A stretch of 62,753 nt of DNA, taken from Halomarinibacterium sp041392205 (lineage in GTDB: Bacteria; Bacteroidota; Bacteroidia; Flavobacteriales; Flavobacteriaceae). The stretch's first letter is position 1. Every line of letters begins with the position of its first letter. Below the pieces are notes generated by a model. The model ran no database searches, was not told where the DNA came from, and saw only the letters and a program-made list of their open reading frames with translations. Of this stretch, positions 18,753 through 28,459 are shown piece by piece. Where the stretch lies: positions 1-62,753 of the forward strand of contig JAWKMO010000012.1 in the NCBI GenBank assembly GCA_041392205.1. Direction: 5' to 3'. Both the position numbers and the translations under genes were made by a program.

Positions 18753-21140
18753 ATGAAAAACAATTTCAAAAAAATAGCGCATCCAAAGAAACTCATCAAA
18801 TCAATTATGAGTGTCTTCTATATATTTTTTGTATTCTTTAGCAGTTATGGTCAGGTTGGAATTAATACGACCAATCCTAATGCCCTATTAGACATACGTT
18901 CTTCCAATGAGTTAACACCTGCCAATAATGACGGAATATTGATTCCAAAAATAGACAACTTCCCATCGGTAAGCCCAACCAACAATCAAGATGGGATGTT
19001 GGTTTTTGCCACTGGAAATGGCACCCCAACCAAAGGTTTTTACTATTGGAACAATACAAATACCTCTTGGGTTCCTTTAATTTCAACAGGAGGTCCTGGC
19101 GGCAATACCCTAGATCAAGCCTACGACCAAGGAGGCGCGGGTTTAGGAAAAAACATCAATGCTACCGATGGTGCTGTGCGCATCAATGGTGAGGATGGTT
19201 TTTTGGTCACCGGAACTCTAGGCACGGGAAATACCATCGATACCGAACTTACTGGTGCAGGAACGCGCATGTTTTTTAACCCAAATAAAGGGGCATTTAG
19301 AGCAGGTAACATTAATGGTAACCAATGGAACAACGCCAATATTGGTAATTACTCGGTTGCCTTAGGCGCAAGTACTATTGCTTCGGGAACAGGCGCTTCA
19401 GCGTTCGGGTTATTTACGCAAGCAACCAATAGTGGCGCTGTTTCGTTTGGTCAAAACTCCATAGCTTCAGGAAGTTATTCCTCGGCATTTAACTTACAAA
19501 CCGAAGCCTCTGGCAACCATGCATCGGCTTTTGGGCTACAAACCATAGCTTCTGGAGGTTCTTCCATGGCATTTGGTGAGTTTACAGTAGCTTCCAATTT
19601 TGCTTCCACGGCTTTTGGTTTATATACCTTAGCCTCTGGAGAAGAGTCCACCGCTTTTGGTGTTGGCAGTATTGCCTCAGGCATCTTTTCAACCGCTTTT
19701 GGTTTTTATGCAACCGCCTCTGAAGAGACCGCAACGGCTTTTGGTCACTATACCACCGCTTCCAATTTTGTGTCAACTGCCTTTGGGTATTTTAGCAATG
19801 CTTCTGGAGTTGCATCCACAGCTTTTGGCTCTGGTTCCGAAGCCTCTGGAGACTTTTCTCTTGCTTTTGGTTCTGGCTCTGTAGCGCTTGGAAGTACTGC
19901 TACTGCCTTTGGCCGTCAAACCATTGCCTCTTCCGATTTTGCTACCTCCTTTGGTGATCGTGCGCTAGCTTCTGGATATACGGCAACCGCTTTTGGACAA
20001 CTCACCGAAGCCTCTGGATTGTTCTCAACCGCTTTTGGCGTGAATACGATTGCATCTGGAGCTATGTCTACCGCTTTTGGACAACTCACGGAAGCCTCTG
20101 GTAATAATGCCATTGCTTTTGGGGAAGCGTCTGAAGCATCGGGTGCCAATGCAACTGCTTTTGGGTATAATACATTAGCCTCAAATGGGCTAGCTACTGC
20201 CATAGGATCCAACACAATCGCTTCGGGGTTTGCTTCAACGGCATCCGGTTATTACACTACAGCACCTTCTTCTTATGAGACAACTGTTGGAATGTACAAT
20301 ACTACCTACACTCCTATTGTTTCGGGTTTAGGATATAGTCTTCAGGATCGAATTTTTGTAGTAGGCAATGGTACTGACAATGCCAATAGAAGTAATGCGC
20401 TTACTATTTATAAAAATGGGACGGTAAATATAAACGATGCCTATAATCTCCCCCTTACCGATGGTACAGCCAATCAAGTATTAACTACCAATGGGGCTGG
20501 AGTAGTAAGTTTTCAAAATGTTACAAACACGGTATATTCTCTAAACCAATCATACAGTTTAGGAGGCACAGGAGCTGGAAGAATCATCAATGCTATTTAT
20601 GGACCTGTTGAGATTCAAAATAATGGCGGACTCATTGTAAGTAGTTTTAACCAACCCAATATGCTATTTGTAGATGGAACCAATGATTCGGTAGGTATTG
20701 CTACCGCTATCCCTACGGCTACCCTTTCGGTAAATGGCACTGCCAATAAACCTGGAGGCGGTACTTGGGCGGTTTTTTCCGATAGAAAATTAAAAGATCA
20801 AGTGAGTAATTATGATGAAGGACTAGATTTTATCTTACAAGTGAATCCTGTAAATTTTTCGTACAATAAAAAAATGGAATCCCTTTTAGGGCAAAATAAT
20901 CGTCTTAGTGAAAAGGTCTTTCAAGGGGTTATTGCTCAAGAATTACAGGAAATAGCACCCGATATGGTAAAGGAAGTGGTTTTAGGGTCTGAAACTTTTT
21001 TAGAGGTAGATCCCAATAAATTTACCTATGCCCTCATAAATGCCGTACAACAACAGCAAGAAATTATTAACCAACAAAACGAACGATTAAACCAATTGGA
21101 AAACGAACTCAATACGATTAAAACCAAGATTGAGAAATAA
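18753..21140 (+). CDS. Secreted YadA-head-like repeat protein with S74 chaperone domain
   Basis: A 795-residue protein. After an extended signal peptide (ending SSYGQ near residue 34) comes a globular N-terminus. About 22 repeats of 14 residues (ASGxxSTAFGxxTx) follow from about residue 200 to 505, the left-handed beta-roll of YadA-type trimeric adhesin heads. The C-terminus is an S74 intramolecular chaperone domain (SDRKLKDQVSNYDEGLDFI, then GVIAQELQEIAPDMV) ending in a coiled coil (QQQQEIINQQNERLNQLENE). Ser676 in SDRKLKD is the expected self-cleavage residue. There is no YadA beta-barrel anchor and no T9SS tail. It is probably a homotrimeric fibre; how it reaches or stays on the surface is unclear. 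Confidence 0.88.
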   Translation: MKNNFKKIAHPKKLIKSIMSVFYIFFVFFSSYGQVGINTTNPNALLDIRSSNELTPANNDGILIPKIDNFPSVSPTNNQDGMLVFATGNGTPTKGFYYWNNTNTSWVPLISTGGPGGNTLDQAYDQGGAGLGKNINATDGAVRINGEDGFLVTGTLGTGNTIDTELTGAGTRMFFNPNKGAFRAGNINGNQWNNANIGNYSVALGASTIASGTGASAFGLFTQATNSGAVSFGQNSIASGSYSSAFNLQTEASGNHASAFGLQTIASGGSSMAFGEFTVASNFASTAFGLYTLASGEESTAFGVGSIASGIFSTAFGFYATASEETATAFGHYTTASNFVSTAFGYFSNASGVASTAFGSGSEASGDFSLAFGSGSVALGSTATAFGRQTIASSDFATSFGDRALASGYTATAFGQLTEASGLFSTAFGVNTIASGAMSTAFGQLTEASGNNAIAFGEASEASGANATAFGYNTLASNGLATAIGSNTIASGFASTASGYYTTAPSSYETTVGMYNTTYTPIVSGLGYSLQDRIFVVGNGTDNANRSNALTIYKNGTVNINDAYNLPLTDGTANQVLTTNGAGVVSFQNVTNTVYSLNQSYSLGGTGAGRIINAIYGPVEIQNNGGLIVSSFNQPNMLFVDGTNDSVGIATAIPTATLSVNGTANKPGGGTWAVFSDRKLKDQVSNYDEGLDFILQVNPVNFSYNKKMESLLGQNNRLSEKVFQGVIAQELQEIAPDMVKEVVLGSETFLEVDPNKFTYALINAVQQQQEIINQQNERLNQLENELNTIKTKIEK
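19350..20270 (+). repeat. About 22 degenerate 42-bp units encoding YadA-head repeats
   Basis: Units of 42 bp encode the 14-residue motif with ASG and STAFG cores. Copies keep short identical words (GCTTTTGG, GCCTCTGGA) but differ elsewhere, so they are old protein repeats rather than fresh duplications. Confidence 0.85.
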
Positions 21141-21208
21141 AAAAAATTGCTGAACACAACCAAAGTTGAAAATAGTTACAACCCATCAAAACGAAAATTA
21201 CTAAGTAA

Positions 21209-21778
21209 ATGAAAAAAATAGCTTGGGCTCTATTCCTCCTTTTTATTCTTGGAACATCGTTTAAGAGCAACGTTTGTTCTCCTGTGCTAACCCCTTTTAA
21301 GGAATGGTTAAGCAACTATAATGAAAGGGAATATAGTATTGTTGAAGGCTATTTTTTAGCTACCAAAGGAAGCCAAAAAACTTCAGAATTTAAAGTGGTA
21401 AAAACATCCAATACTGAAATAAAAATAGGAGCCATTTATCGTGTTTTTGAATATGGCCCTTTTGGGGATAATTGTGAATTATTTGAGTTAGGAGCAAGTA
21501 TCGATACTGCTATGGCTGGGCCTCATAGACCAAGATTGCTATTTCTTTACAAAAAAAGAAGTGTACAGGGTAAATTGGTTACCCCTATTTTCTGGGATGC
21601 AGGAATCCAAGCATTGCATAATAAACTAGTTACAAAAGAGTATAACCATAAATCCCAAAAGTATGATTATTACGAATGTACTTCTCACTTGGAAGACATC
21701 TGGAAACAAATCCTAACCACAGGTTCATTACATCTACTATGGAAAGAAAAAACCGCGATAGAGAAAACTAAAAACTAA
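21209..21778 (+). CDS. Uncharacterised exported protein
   Basis: A 189-residue protein with a signal peptide (MKKIAWALFLLFILGTSFKS). The mature part includes EYSIVEGYFLATKGSQKTSE and KIGAIYRVFEYGPFGDNCEL, which look like a small beta-rich domain, then basic residues (LLFLYKKRSVQGKLVTPIFW). Two cysteines near the start of the mature part and one in DNCELF could form a disulfide. I recognise no family. It opens the run of lipoprotein and membrane genes that continues to 29862, 68 bp after the S74 protein. The function is unknown. Confidence 0.6.
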   Translation: MKKIAWALFLLFILGTSFKSNVCSPVLTPFKEWLSNYNEREYSIVEGYFLATKGSQKTSEFKVVKTSNTEIKIGAIYRVFEYGPFGDNCELFELGASIDTAMAGPHRPRLLFLYKKRSVQGKLVTPIFWDAGIQALHNKLVTKEYNHKSQKYDYYECTSHLEDIWKQILTTGSLHLLWKEKTAIEKTKN

Positions 21779-21804
21779 TATTTAGCATCAACATAAATAA
21801 AATC

Positions 21805-22188
21805 ATGGAAAACCTAATCACAATCAACAGCCAATACAACTCATTGGACAACTTACAACAGTTTTTAAAAACAGCCTCTTCTTTTGAATGTTCTAAAGAA
21901 TACGACATCTGGGAACTTAGAACAGATGCCAATGGGCAAGCAAAGCAATGTCTTGTTTTAAAAAAGAACAACATGAATGCTGTAAAACTTTATTTTGTTA
22001 ATGAAAATACGGTTAAAGTAAACCATATCATTCCTAATAAAATAATGAATGCCTATTTTGGAAAAAGTGAAAAACGATATAGAAACATTATAGAAATTAT
22101 AGCTGGAAAGATAAAAGATATAGCACTTGCAGGTTCTCAAAAAAAAGCGTTTGAGGAGCTAGAAAAGGAAATTAGAAAAGCTTCTTAA
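21805..22188 (+). CDS. Small predicted cytoplasmic protein of unknown function
   Basis: A 127-residue protein without a signal peptide or membrane segment. The first 85 residues look like alternating strands and helices (WELRTDANGQAKQCLVLKKN, then AVKLYFVNENTVKVNHIIPN); the end is a charged helix (SQKKAFEELEKEIRKAS). It lies 26 bp after the previous gene, in the same direction, and is one of the few non-exported members of this cluster. I recognise no family. Confidence 0.6.
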   Translation: MENLITINSQYNSLDNLQQFLKTASSFECSKEYDIWELRTDANGQAKQCLVLKKNNMNAVKLYFVNENTVKVNHIIPNKIMNAYFGKSEKRYRNIIEIIAGKIKDIALAGSQKKAFEELEKEIRKAS

Positions 22189-22267
22189 AGATAAATTTTA
22201 AAAAAGCATAAACATTAAATAAAGAAGCAGAGCATCAACAATTATTTTTAACAGGAACTACTTTTCA

Positions 22268-23209
22268 ATGGATTTTTTTTATCAATATCCCATTATAAAA
22301 TGGGTTTTAGCAGGTTTCGGAATTCTATATTTTTTAGATAAGTATGGCATTTTCAGCCCGGTAGACAACCTCATCAATTTAATGGGTAGGTATAAATTTA
22401 AAAGCCATGGGCATGTAAACGATTCTAAATTAAAGGAAGTTATCAATTACTTCAACAAGAAACAATTTAGCAACGTGGAACAACTCCTAAAAGGGATGAA
22501 TGCTAGCCAACGCTCGTTTGCCTTTGAAAGCTTAGGCCAATATGGGGATTTAAAAATAAGTGAAGAATGGTTAAGTAAAGAGGCAACCCATGATTTGCCA
22601 AAAATCATAAAAGCGAATCAATTAATCCACAAAGCTTGGCAAATACGTGGTAGGGGAACTATTGATAGTGTATCCAATCAAAAGCAAGTGGCCTTTAAAA
22701 ATTACTTGAAAAAAGCAGAAGCTGTTTTGGTTACGGTCAATAATACAACCAGTATGTATCGAACAAACGCCGTTTCATGCTTGTTAAAAATATACAAGGC
22801 TATTGATGCCAATCGAGCGTATGTACATCAACTTTTTGAAGAGACCATAAAAGAATTTCCGGAAGATGTGGAGCTTCATTTTAATTATTTACAATTTGTA
22901 TCGCCCAAATGGGGAGCAACAGATGAGGAATATACCAGTTATATAAATAGAATAAATGAATGGTCTCCCTTTATTCAGCAATTAATACTGGCACAGTATT
23001 ATTTCGATTTAAATTACTTTCAAGATTACAAAGATCCTGAAGGAAAAATTGCTCAACTGATGGCCGAAATTAAAACCAATCCTATTGACACGAACAATCT
23101 GTACAGGTATGAATTGTATAAATTATTGTACTGGACCGCATCCAATTTAAATTTAGCAGAATACAAGGCCTATTACAAACAAATGGCAGCACCTTATTTA
23201 GAAGATTAA
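22268..23209 (+). CDS. Membrane-anchored helical-repeat protein (DUF4034-like)
   Basis: A 313-residue protein with one N-terminal membrane segment (YPIIKWVLAGFGILYFLDKY) and an otherwise helical body. Segments such as NYFNKKQFSNVEQLLKGM, HKAWQIRGRGTIDSVSNQKQ and FKNYLKKAEAVLVTVNN resemble the TPR-like DUF4034 domain, though I hold that family name only loosely. The body would face the cytoplasm or the periplasm depending on topology, which the sequence does not settle. It sits in the 21.2-29.9 kb cluster of unknown genes. Confidence 0.6.
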   Translation: MDFFYQYPIIKWVLAGFGILYFLDKYGIFSPVDNLINLMGRYKFKSHGHVNDSKLKEVINYFNKKQFSNVEQLLKGMNASQRSFAFESLGQYGDLKISEEWLSKEATHDLPKIIKANQLIHKAWQIRGRGTIDSVSNQKQVAFKNYLKKAEAVLVTVNNTTSMYRTNAVSCLLKIYKAIDANRAYVHQLFEETIKEFPEDVELHFNYLQFVSPKWGATDEEYTSYINRINEWSPFIQQLILAQYYFDLNYFQDYKDPEGKIAQLMAEIKTNPIDTNNLYRYELYKLLYWTASNLNLAEYKAYYKQMAAPYLED

Positions 23210-23325
23210 AAACGAAAGTATTTTATTCGTGGTGTAGTCTTTTTCATGAACGAGTATTTCCATTTTAAGCTATGGAAAAAGAAATAAGGTTATAAACATT
23301 TGAAACCATAAAAACGCCAAACCTA

Positions 23326-23658
23326 ATGAAAAGGTATCTATTCTTTCTGTTAGTTATTTTTTTGAATTGCACATCGGTAAACGACTATTATTTTGGTAGG
23401 GTTACAGATGAAAATAATAATCCGCTTGAAAATGTAATCGTTTTGGAAGAAGGTTTTGAAAATCAAACAAAAACAGATGAAAATGGTTATTTCAAATTAA
23501 ATTGCACTCCCGATTGGCTAAGTAGCTTAATTTTTAGCAAACAAGGTTTTAAAACAGATACCATTCCAACCGTTTATATTCAAAGTGGGGAAACTATAAA
23601 CTATGCTTTTATAGAAAAAAAAGATACCACCATTATACAATTGAAAATTTTAAATTAA
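23326..23658 (+). CDS. Small lipoprotein with carboxypeptidase-regulatory-like domain
   Basis: A 110-residue protein. The signal MKRYLFFLLVIFLNC ends in a probable lipobox (FLNC). The mature part is a single CarboxypepD_reg-like beta-sandwich: YYFGRVTDENNNPLENVIVL, then KTDENGYFKLNC. This fold is normally a domain of larger outer-membrane receptors; here it stands alone as a lipoprotein. A gap of 117 bp with nothing evident separates it from the previous gene. The role is unknown, possibly structural or adhesive. Confidence 0.7.
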   Translation: MKRYLFFLLVIFLNCTSVNDYYFGRVTDENNNPLENVIVLEEGFENQTKTDENGYFKLNCTPDWLSSLIFSKQGFKTDTIPTVYIQSGETINYAFIEKKDTTIIQLKILN

Positions 23659-23722
23659 TAAATCACTGTTACTATAAACTTGAAAAATCGGGCAAACCAT
23701 TCAATAACCAATAACTAGTTAA

Positions 23723-24064
23723 ATGAAGATTTTAAAATTCATAAAACAGTATTTTTTGTGGATAATTTTATCGCTTTTATTAGGTTTTGCCTATACCCTA
23801 ACGTTATTGGGACCCATTAAAATACCCAAAAAAGGACTTTGGTATTTATTATATCTTTATTACCAATGGGGGTTTATATACTTTGGGCTTATGGTAGGTT
23901 TCATTGTTGGGTTGTTGTTTATACTTATTGATGTGTTTTACCTAAAAAACAAACTCAAAAAGGCTGCATACCCAACCCTAAAAAGATTTGGGTTGCTTTT
24001 ATTAATCGTACTTTTTTTCTTTATAACACATTATATGTTGGAAAAAGTACTGAATGTAATTTAA
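23723..24064 (+). CDS. Small integral membrane protein of unknown function
   Basis: A 113-residue protein with three predicted membrane segments (about residues 10-32, 48-72 and 87-110) and basic connecting loops (YLKNKLKKAAYPTLKRFG). No motif or family is recognised. Its TAA is immediately followed by the ATG of the next gene (24065), so the two are translated together and may form a membrane complex. Confidence 0.65.
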   Translation: MKILKFIKQYFLWIILSLLLGFAYTLTLLGPIKIPKKGLWYLLYLYYQWGFIYFGLMVGFIVGLLFILIDVFYLKNKLKKAAYPTLKRFGLLLLIVLFFFITHYMLEKVLNVI

Positions 24065-24670
24065 ATGGAACTAGTTTTTATTTTCATACTACTATCTTTC
24101 ATTGGTTTTTTGATATTTCTAATATTCAAATTATTGAAATGGATTTTGAAGAAAAAAGACCGAAAAAACATCGCATTAATTCTTATTTCAACGTTTGTTT
24201 TTGGTATGATAATCAACCACTTGTTTTTTAAAAAAATGCACTTTATTCAGTCCAACGTATATTCCAACTTGTATCTCATAAAATACCCCGAAAAAAACCA
24301 AACTCTTTTGCAAAAAGCCATCAAAGAAAAAATTATAGAACACCTACAAACCGAAAACAAAATTGGAAAAAAGCTTGCGTATACAAGGGATAATGGCATT
24401 TATTTTTATGAATACACCAATGGTTTTTCCTTCGACAGTTTTTTGGAAGCAGGTACCGCACATTTTATTGAAAACGAGGAGGACCCGGGCGGTTTTATTT
24501 CGGAAGAATTAAATATGTACACACAATACCAATTAGCCGATTTTTACTTTGAGCCTTGTAAAACAGACACCACCTTGTATTGCGGGGAAATAAACTATTT
24601 AAAAGAAAGAGAATTGATTGCAATAGATAGCATACAACAACTTACCATTAATAAAACCCACGTAAAATGA
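24065..24670 (+). CDS. Membrane-anchored protein of unknown function
   Basis: A 201-residue protein with two N-terminal membrane segments (about residues 3-25 and 36-53) and a soluble domain of some 140 residues that probably lies in the periplasm. The soluble part contains IYFYEYTNGFSFDSFLEAG and FYFEPCKTDTTLYCGEINYL, the latter with two cysteines that could pair. It starts directly after the previous stop and ends overlapping the next gene by four bases (ATGA), so it is part of an operon. No family is recognised. Confidence 0.65.
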   Translation: MELVFIFILLSFIGFLIFLIFKLLKWILKKKDRKNIALILISTFVFGMIINHLFFKKMHFIQSNVYSNLYLIKYPEKNQTLLQKAIKEKIIEHLQTENKIGKKLAYTRDNGIYFYEYTNGFSFDSFLEAGTAHFIENEEDPGGFISEELNMYTQYQLADFYFEPCKTDTTLYCGEINYLKERELIAIDSIQQLTINKTHVK

Positions 24671-25968
24671 AACTCCTCCCATTTTTGGTCACACTATGGC
24701 TTTTTTCCTGCAAGCAGCACCCTAATTCCGTAACTGAATCCCTTCCTGCAGAGGATGCGGTTGAAATTGCAACGGAAACAGAAATGGCTGCGGAAGGAGA
24801 CTCTCATTATTTCGACAAAATGCATCAATTTAAGGAGGCATTTTTCGAACTTCCTTCAAAACTGGTTCCCTTTGAGGAAACCTCTTCTTTTAAAAGTTTT
24901 ACGGATAAAGATAGTTTTAAACCCTTAGATGCAGAAGCTTTCTCACTACCCAAAATCTATGAAAATTGGTATAGAGAAGATTATCATTTTCAAGCCATTT
25001 CGGGATATCGTTTACAACTTTCGGAAGATTTTTATACCGCGGTTGTAACGGTGATTATTAACGACGATACCATGCAAAGCATCCTTATCAACTACACTAA
25101 GGAGGGGGTTCCCATCGATTCAGAACTCGTTGCCTACGATGAAAAAGGGGAAAATAGCATCACAAACTTTTCAAAAATAGAAAAGCATAAAATTACTTAT
25201 TTCTACACCGTAGCCACCGAAGAAAACTTGCCCTATAAGAATACGGCTCTTATTAAAATTGATTCCAATGGGGAAATGGAAGAAATGGGGACAGAAGAAA
25301 TCTTTTACGATTTGGTTGCGGAAGCATTCAACATCCCTTTGGAAAAAAGAATTGCCAAACTCAATAGATTTAAGCCCTTACCCAATAGCCACAATGAAGC
25401 CATAGTGGTGGTCCCCGAAATTGCCGAAGGCAACCCAGAAGAAGATTTTTCACTCAACACCCATATCGCCATTGTAGCTATTCAAAACCAGGACATTACC
25501 CATCGCTATTTTGAGAGCTTCAAAACCAATGGCTGGCTATCTGACGCTATCATGCTTGACGGAATTGAAATCGATACTGCTCCTTATACAGTTACAGAAA
25601 ATAACAGAGCTTTTGGGGTAAAGTTACTTTTTACGGGAAGCTCAAGGGCTAATCCCTATTATAGTGAAGTACTGTCATTGTTCATAAAAAAAGAAACCCA
25701 CTTACAAAAGATACTGCATCATTTTACCGTAGAAGAATACAGTGGCGAACTAGATGGCCCCTGTATAGGAACCAGTTTTTCAGAAAAGAAGACACTCGCT
25801 ATGGAAAAAGAAAAAACCAATGGTTTTTTTAATATTTCGGTCCGAAACTCCTTGGGTAAAACCATCGATTTTGAAGATGAAAACGGCGAATGCCAATCCA
25901 AAGACACCACCAGCCAAGAAATCTCCCTTTTAAAATTTGATGGCACTCAATACCAAGAAGATAAATAA
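24667..25968 (+). CDS. Uncharacterised lipoprotein (paralogue A)
   Basis: A 433-residue lipoprotein with the signal MKLLPFLVTLWLFSC. It is a paralogue of the next gene: both share FxxxYRLQLSxDFYTAVVTVII-like strands, the SILINYTKEGVPIDSELVAY block, GWLSDAI-like text (NGWLSDAIMLDGIEIDT here, NGWQSDAIAIEAIEIDP there), NPYYSEVLSLFIKKE, and TNGFFNISVRNSLGK against TNGYYNILVENSLSK. The duplicated module is about 400 residues and probably beta-rich. The start overlaps the previous gene by four bases. No known family comes to mind and the function is unknown. Confidence 0.72.
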   Translation: MKLLPFLVTLWLFSCKQHPNSVTESLPAEDAVEIATETEMAAEGDSHYFDKMHQFKEAFFELPSKLVPFEETSSFKSFTDKDSFKPLDAEAFSLPKIYENWYREDYHFQAISGYRLQLSEDFYTAVVTVIINDDTMQSILINYTKEGVPIDSELVAYDEKGENSITNFSKIEKHKITYFYTVATEENLPYKNTALIKIDSNGEMEEMGTEEIFYDLVAEAFNIPLEKRIAKLNRFKPLPNSHNEAIVVVPEIAEGNPEEDFSLNTHIAIVAIQNQDITHRYFESFKTNGWLSDAIMLDGIEIDTAPYTVTENNRAFGVKLLFTGSSRANPYYSEVLSLFIKKETHLQKILHHFTVEEYSGELDGPCIGTSFSEKKTLAMEKEKTNGFFNISVRNSLGKTIDFEDENGECQSKDTTSQEISLLKFDGTQYQEDK

Positions 25969-25976
25969 TTGAAGCT

Positions 25977-27917
25977 ATGCAAACTTCCTTTATCATAAAA
26001 TCATTAAATACAATTGTAATCGCAATACTTTCATTAATTAGTTTGTCTTCTTGCGTTCAGAAACAAAAAGGGTATGATCTAGCCAATGAAAGCACAACAA
26101 AAGTGATAGCAGTAGATGGAGCCACTCCATTTCAATTTAGCCAACAAAAATTTGACAGTATTCTTCAAAGGATCACAACCGAACCATTTCCTGTTGTAGA
26201 CACCACCAATTATAATCATAGCAAGCCCCTAAATCTATTTAGCAAGGAAGAAATTGCCACGCTTAACTTAGAACATATCTACCCCGATTTTTTTAAATCC
26301 ACCCATAATTTCAAAGCGCAACCCGCTTATAAAATTGATTTTTCTAACGATTTCCATACGGTAGTGTTCACTCTTTTTAAAGGGGAGCACGAACTGGAAT
26401 CTCTTTTAATTACTTACGATTTAAATGGAAATATCATTGATTATATTGTAATTGCCTACGATGAAATTGCCGAAGGATGGTCAAAAAAAGTGGCTACAAT
26501 CACAAAAAATTATTTAAGAATAGACACCATATTTTGGGATGAAATAGAAGAAGTCACCCAAGCCATCTATACCATAAATAATGTGGGCAAGATTGAAGAA
26601 GTTGATTCTACAAATCTTCCCGAATCTATTGAAAATTATGTATTAATCAATAATATTCTTAGGGATTTAAAACTGGAATGGGCTCAAATAGAAATAGGAT
26701 ATTTAACTTTTGGAGAACTCTCACAAGTCACTACACAAACCCTGGTAATCATTCCGGAAATAGCAATGGAAGAAGACGATCTCCTTCGCCTTAATACGTA
26801 TACGGTATTATTAAATGCCCGTAGCGGAGCCATTACCCATCAATTGTATGAAAGTTATGAGGAAAATGGTTGGCAGTCTGATGCCATTGCCATAGAGGCT
26901 ATCGAGATTGACCCCTTAGTGTATCGCATAAGCGAATCTGAAAAAGCCTTTGGCATTGTTGTAAAATACAAAAACAATTCGCAACCCAATCCGTACCGTG
27001 AGGAAGTTATTTCGCTGTACACAAAAGAAAAAAACACCTTAAAAAAAATACTGGATCACTATCCCATTTATGAAAGTTCGGGAATTGTCAATGTAAATAA
27101 TTGTTATGCCGAGTATACAAAGACCAGGAATACAATTTCTTTCGATACTACCCAAACGAATGGTTACTATAACATACTGGTAGAAAATAGTTTGAGCAAA
27201 GAACTTTTCAAGGAAGATAAAAATGGGGAATGCACCCCCACAGAAACCCTACTTTCAAACCAAACCAAAGTACTCACCTATAATGGCAACGTCTATGAGG
27301 AGGCAACTTCAACCCATCAAGAAGGAAACCATCAAAAGACAGAAAAGGTCACCCAATATTTGGAGTACTATCCAAGGAAACTGCAAAATCTGCAACTACC
27401 TAAGTTTACGGTAGAACAAGCTTTTCTGGTAAATAACGTAAAAGTGGTGAGCGGGTATTACAATCCCATAGCCGGACAGCTACCACCTCAAGATACTGAA
27501 AAAGATTGGGGTGACCGACTTTTGCAATTGGATCAGGATAATAAAATTTTATACCAATCCAAAGGAATAGGCGATGTGTATCTTTATGAACCTCATTTTT
27601 ATAAAAACGATGCTTCAGATAAAGTAATCATTATCGTTCAAAAATGGTTTGAGTATCCTTTTGGAGGGGAAGTGTTCATCCTTGAAAATAAAACTATAAA
27701 ATATATAGGTACTCTAGATATTGAAGGGTACAACCCTGAACAAGATGATAATCAGGTTTTGACCAAAATCGTAGAAATAAAAGAAAATACCAACCTTATG
27801 GAGTTTACCTTCAAATCGGATCAATTAATCTTAAATCCAGGTACTGATGATATCATTATAAAAAATAACCATTTGAAATACATTTATAATAACCATACAT
27901 TATACCTTAAAAAATGA
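25977..27917 (+). CDS. Uncharacterised lipoprotein (paralogue B, C-terminally extended)
   Basis: A 646-residue predicted lipoprotein (signal ending ISLSSC, about residue 26). Residues 40-440 match the preceding gene (shared blocks include NGWQSDAIAIEAIEIDP and TNGYYNILVENSLSK). It has an extra C-terminal domain of about 190 residues, starting near YYPRKLQNLQLPKFTVEQAF and containing DKVIIIVQKWFEYPFGGEVF. The tandem position and shared module indicate a local duplication followed by fusion to, or loss of, the extra domain. It ends overlapping the SH3-like gene by four bases. The function is unknown. Confidence 0.72.
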   Translation: MQTSFIIKSLNTIVIAILSLISLSSCVQKQKGYDLANESTTKVIAVDGATPFQFSQQKFDSILQRITTEPFPVVDTTNYNHSKPLNLFSKEEIATLNLEHIYPDFFKSTHNFKAQPAYKIDFSNDFHTVVFTLFKGEHELESLLITYDLNGNIIDYIVIAYDEIAEGWSKKVATITKNYLRIDTIFWDEIEEVTQAIYTINNVGKIEEVDSTNLPESIENYVLINNILRDLKLEWAQIEIGYLTFGELSQVTTQTLVIIPEIAMEEDDLLRLNTYTVLLNARSGAITHQLYESYEENGWQSDAIAIEAIEIDPLVYRISESEKAFGIVVKYKNNSQPNPYREEVISLYTKEKNTLKKILDHYPIYESSGIVNVNNCYAEYTKTRNTISFDTTQTNGYYNILVENSLSKELFKEDKNGECTPTETLLSNQTKVLTYNGNVYEEATSTHQEGNHQKTEKVTQYLEYYPRKLQNLQLPKFTVEQAFLVNNVKVVSGYYNPIAGQLPPQDTEKDWGDRLLQLDQDNKILYQSKGIGDVYLYEPHFYKNDASDKVIIIVQKWFEYPFGGEVFILENKTIKYIGTLDIEGYNPEQDDNQVLTKIVEIKENTNLMEFTFKSDQLILNPGTDDIIIKNNHLKYIYNNHTLYLKK

Positions 27918-28414
27918 GAAGCCTTACAACAATACTCCTATGGATTTTATGCAATACTAACGTCTTTTCCCAACAAGGGAATGACTGTAAAATACAACCT
28001 TTTAAGGCCTACATTGATGATATTGACGTATTCTCTAATGTAAGGGCTACTCCAACGGGGGAAATCATTTTAAAAATCAATAACCAGGTTTTAGATGGCT
28101 GGGTCATGCGGATCATTGACTTTGAAAATGGGTGGTTCAAAATAGATAGCTTGAGCGGTGTGAGCGGGTGTGAAATGGCTTCATTTGAAGGATGGGTACA
28201 CAACTCAATCGTTGGTGCTTCAAATACCTATGATTTAAATTTATGGGACTCCCCTCATGGAAAAACAAAAGTAGGGTTCATTAAAGGGGAAAATGGCGAT
28301 ACCTTTAAAATATTAGAGGCCCATTGCGAATGGATAAAAATTAAATACAACGATTTAATTGGATGGGTAAAATCGGAAGAAACCTGTGGCTCGCCTGTTA
28401 CTACTTGCCCATAA
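27914..28414 (+). CDS. Exported SH3-like domain protein
   Basis: A 166-residue exported protein with a signal peptide (MRSLTTILLWILCNTNVFSQ). The mature part looks like two tandem bacterial SH3-type domains: VFSNVRATPTGEIILKINNQ with the closing FEGWVHNSIV, then LNLWDSPHGKTKVGFIKGEN with IKYNDLIGWVKSEE. Such domains usually bind peptidoglycan or short peptides. Cysteines (NDCK, SGCEM, HCEW, ETCG, TTCP) are frequent for such a small protein and suggest disulfides in the periplasm. It is co-translated with the lipoprotein upstream. Confidence 0.7.
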   Translation: MRSLTTILLWILCNTNVFSQQGNDCKIQPFKAYIDDIDVFSNVRATPTGEIILKINNQVLDGWVMRIIDFENGWFKIDSLSGVSGCEMASFEGWVHNSIVGASNTYDLNLWDSPHGKTKVGFIKGENGDTFKILEAHCEWIKIKYNDLIGWVKSEETCGSPVTTCP

Positions 28415-28459
28415 ATCATGTTAAAACAACCCATAATTTAACTGAAGTTTTACCGTATT

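Noticed and set aside
19916..20215. Antisense open frame opposite the head repeats
   Set aside because: It is the complement of a repetitive coding region with no gene-like features.
19350..20270. 42-bp repeats as a possible CRISPR or satellite
   Set aside because: They are degenerate and encode protein head repeats.
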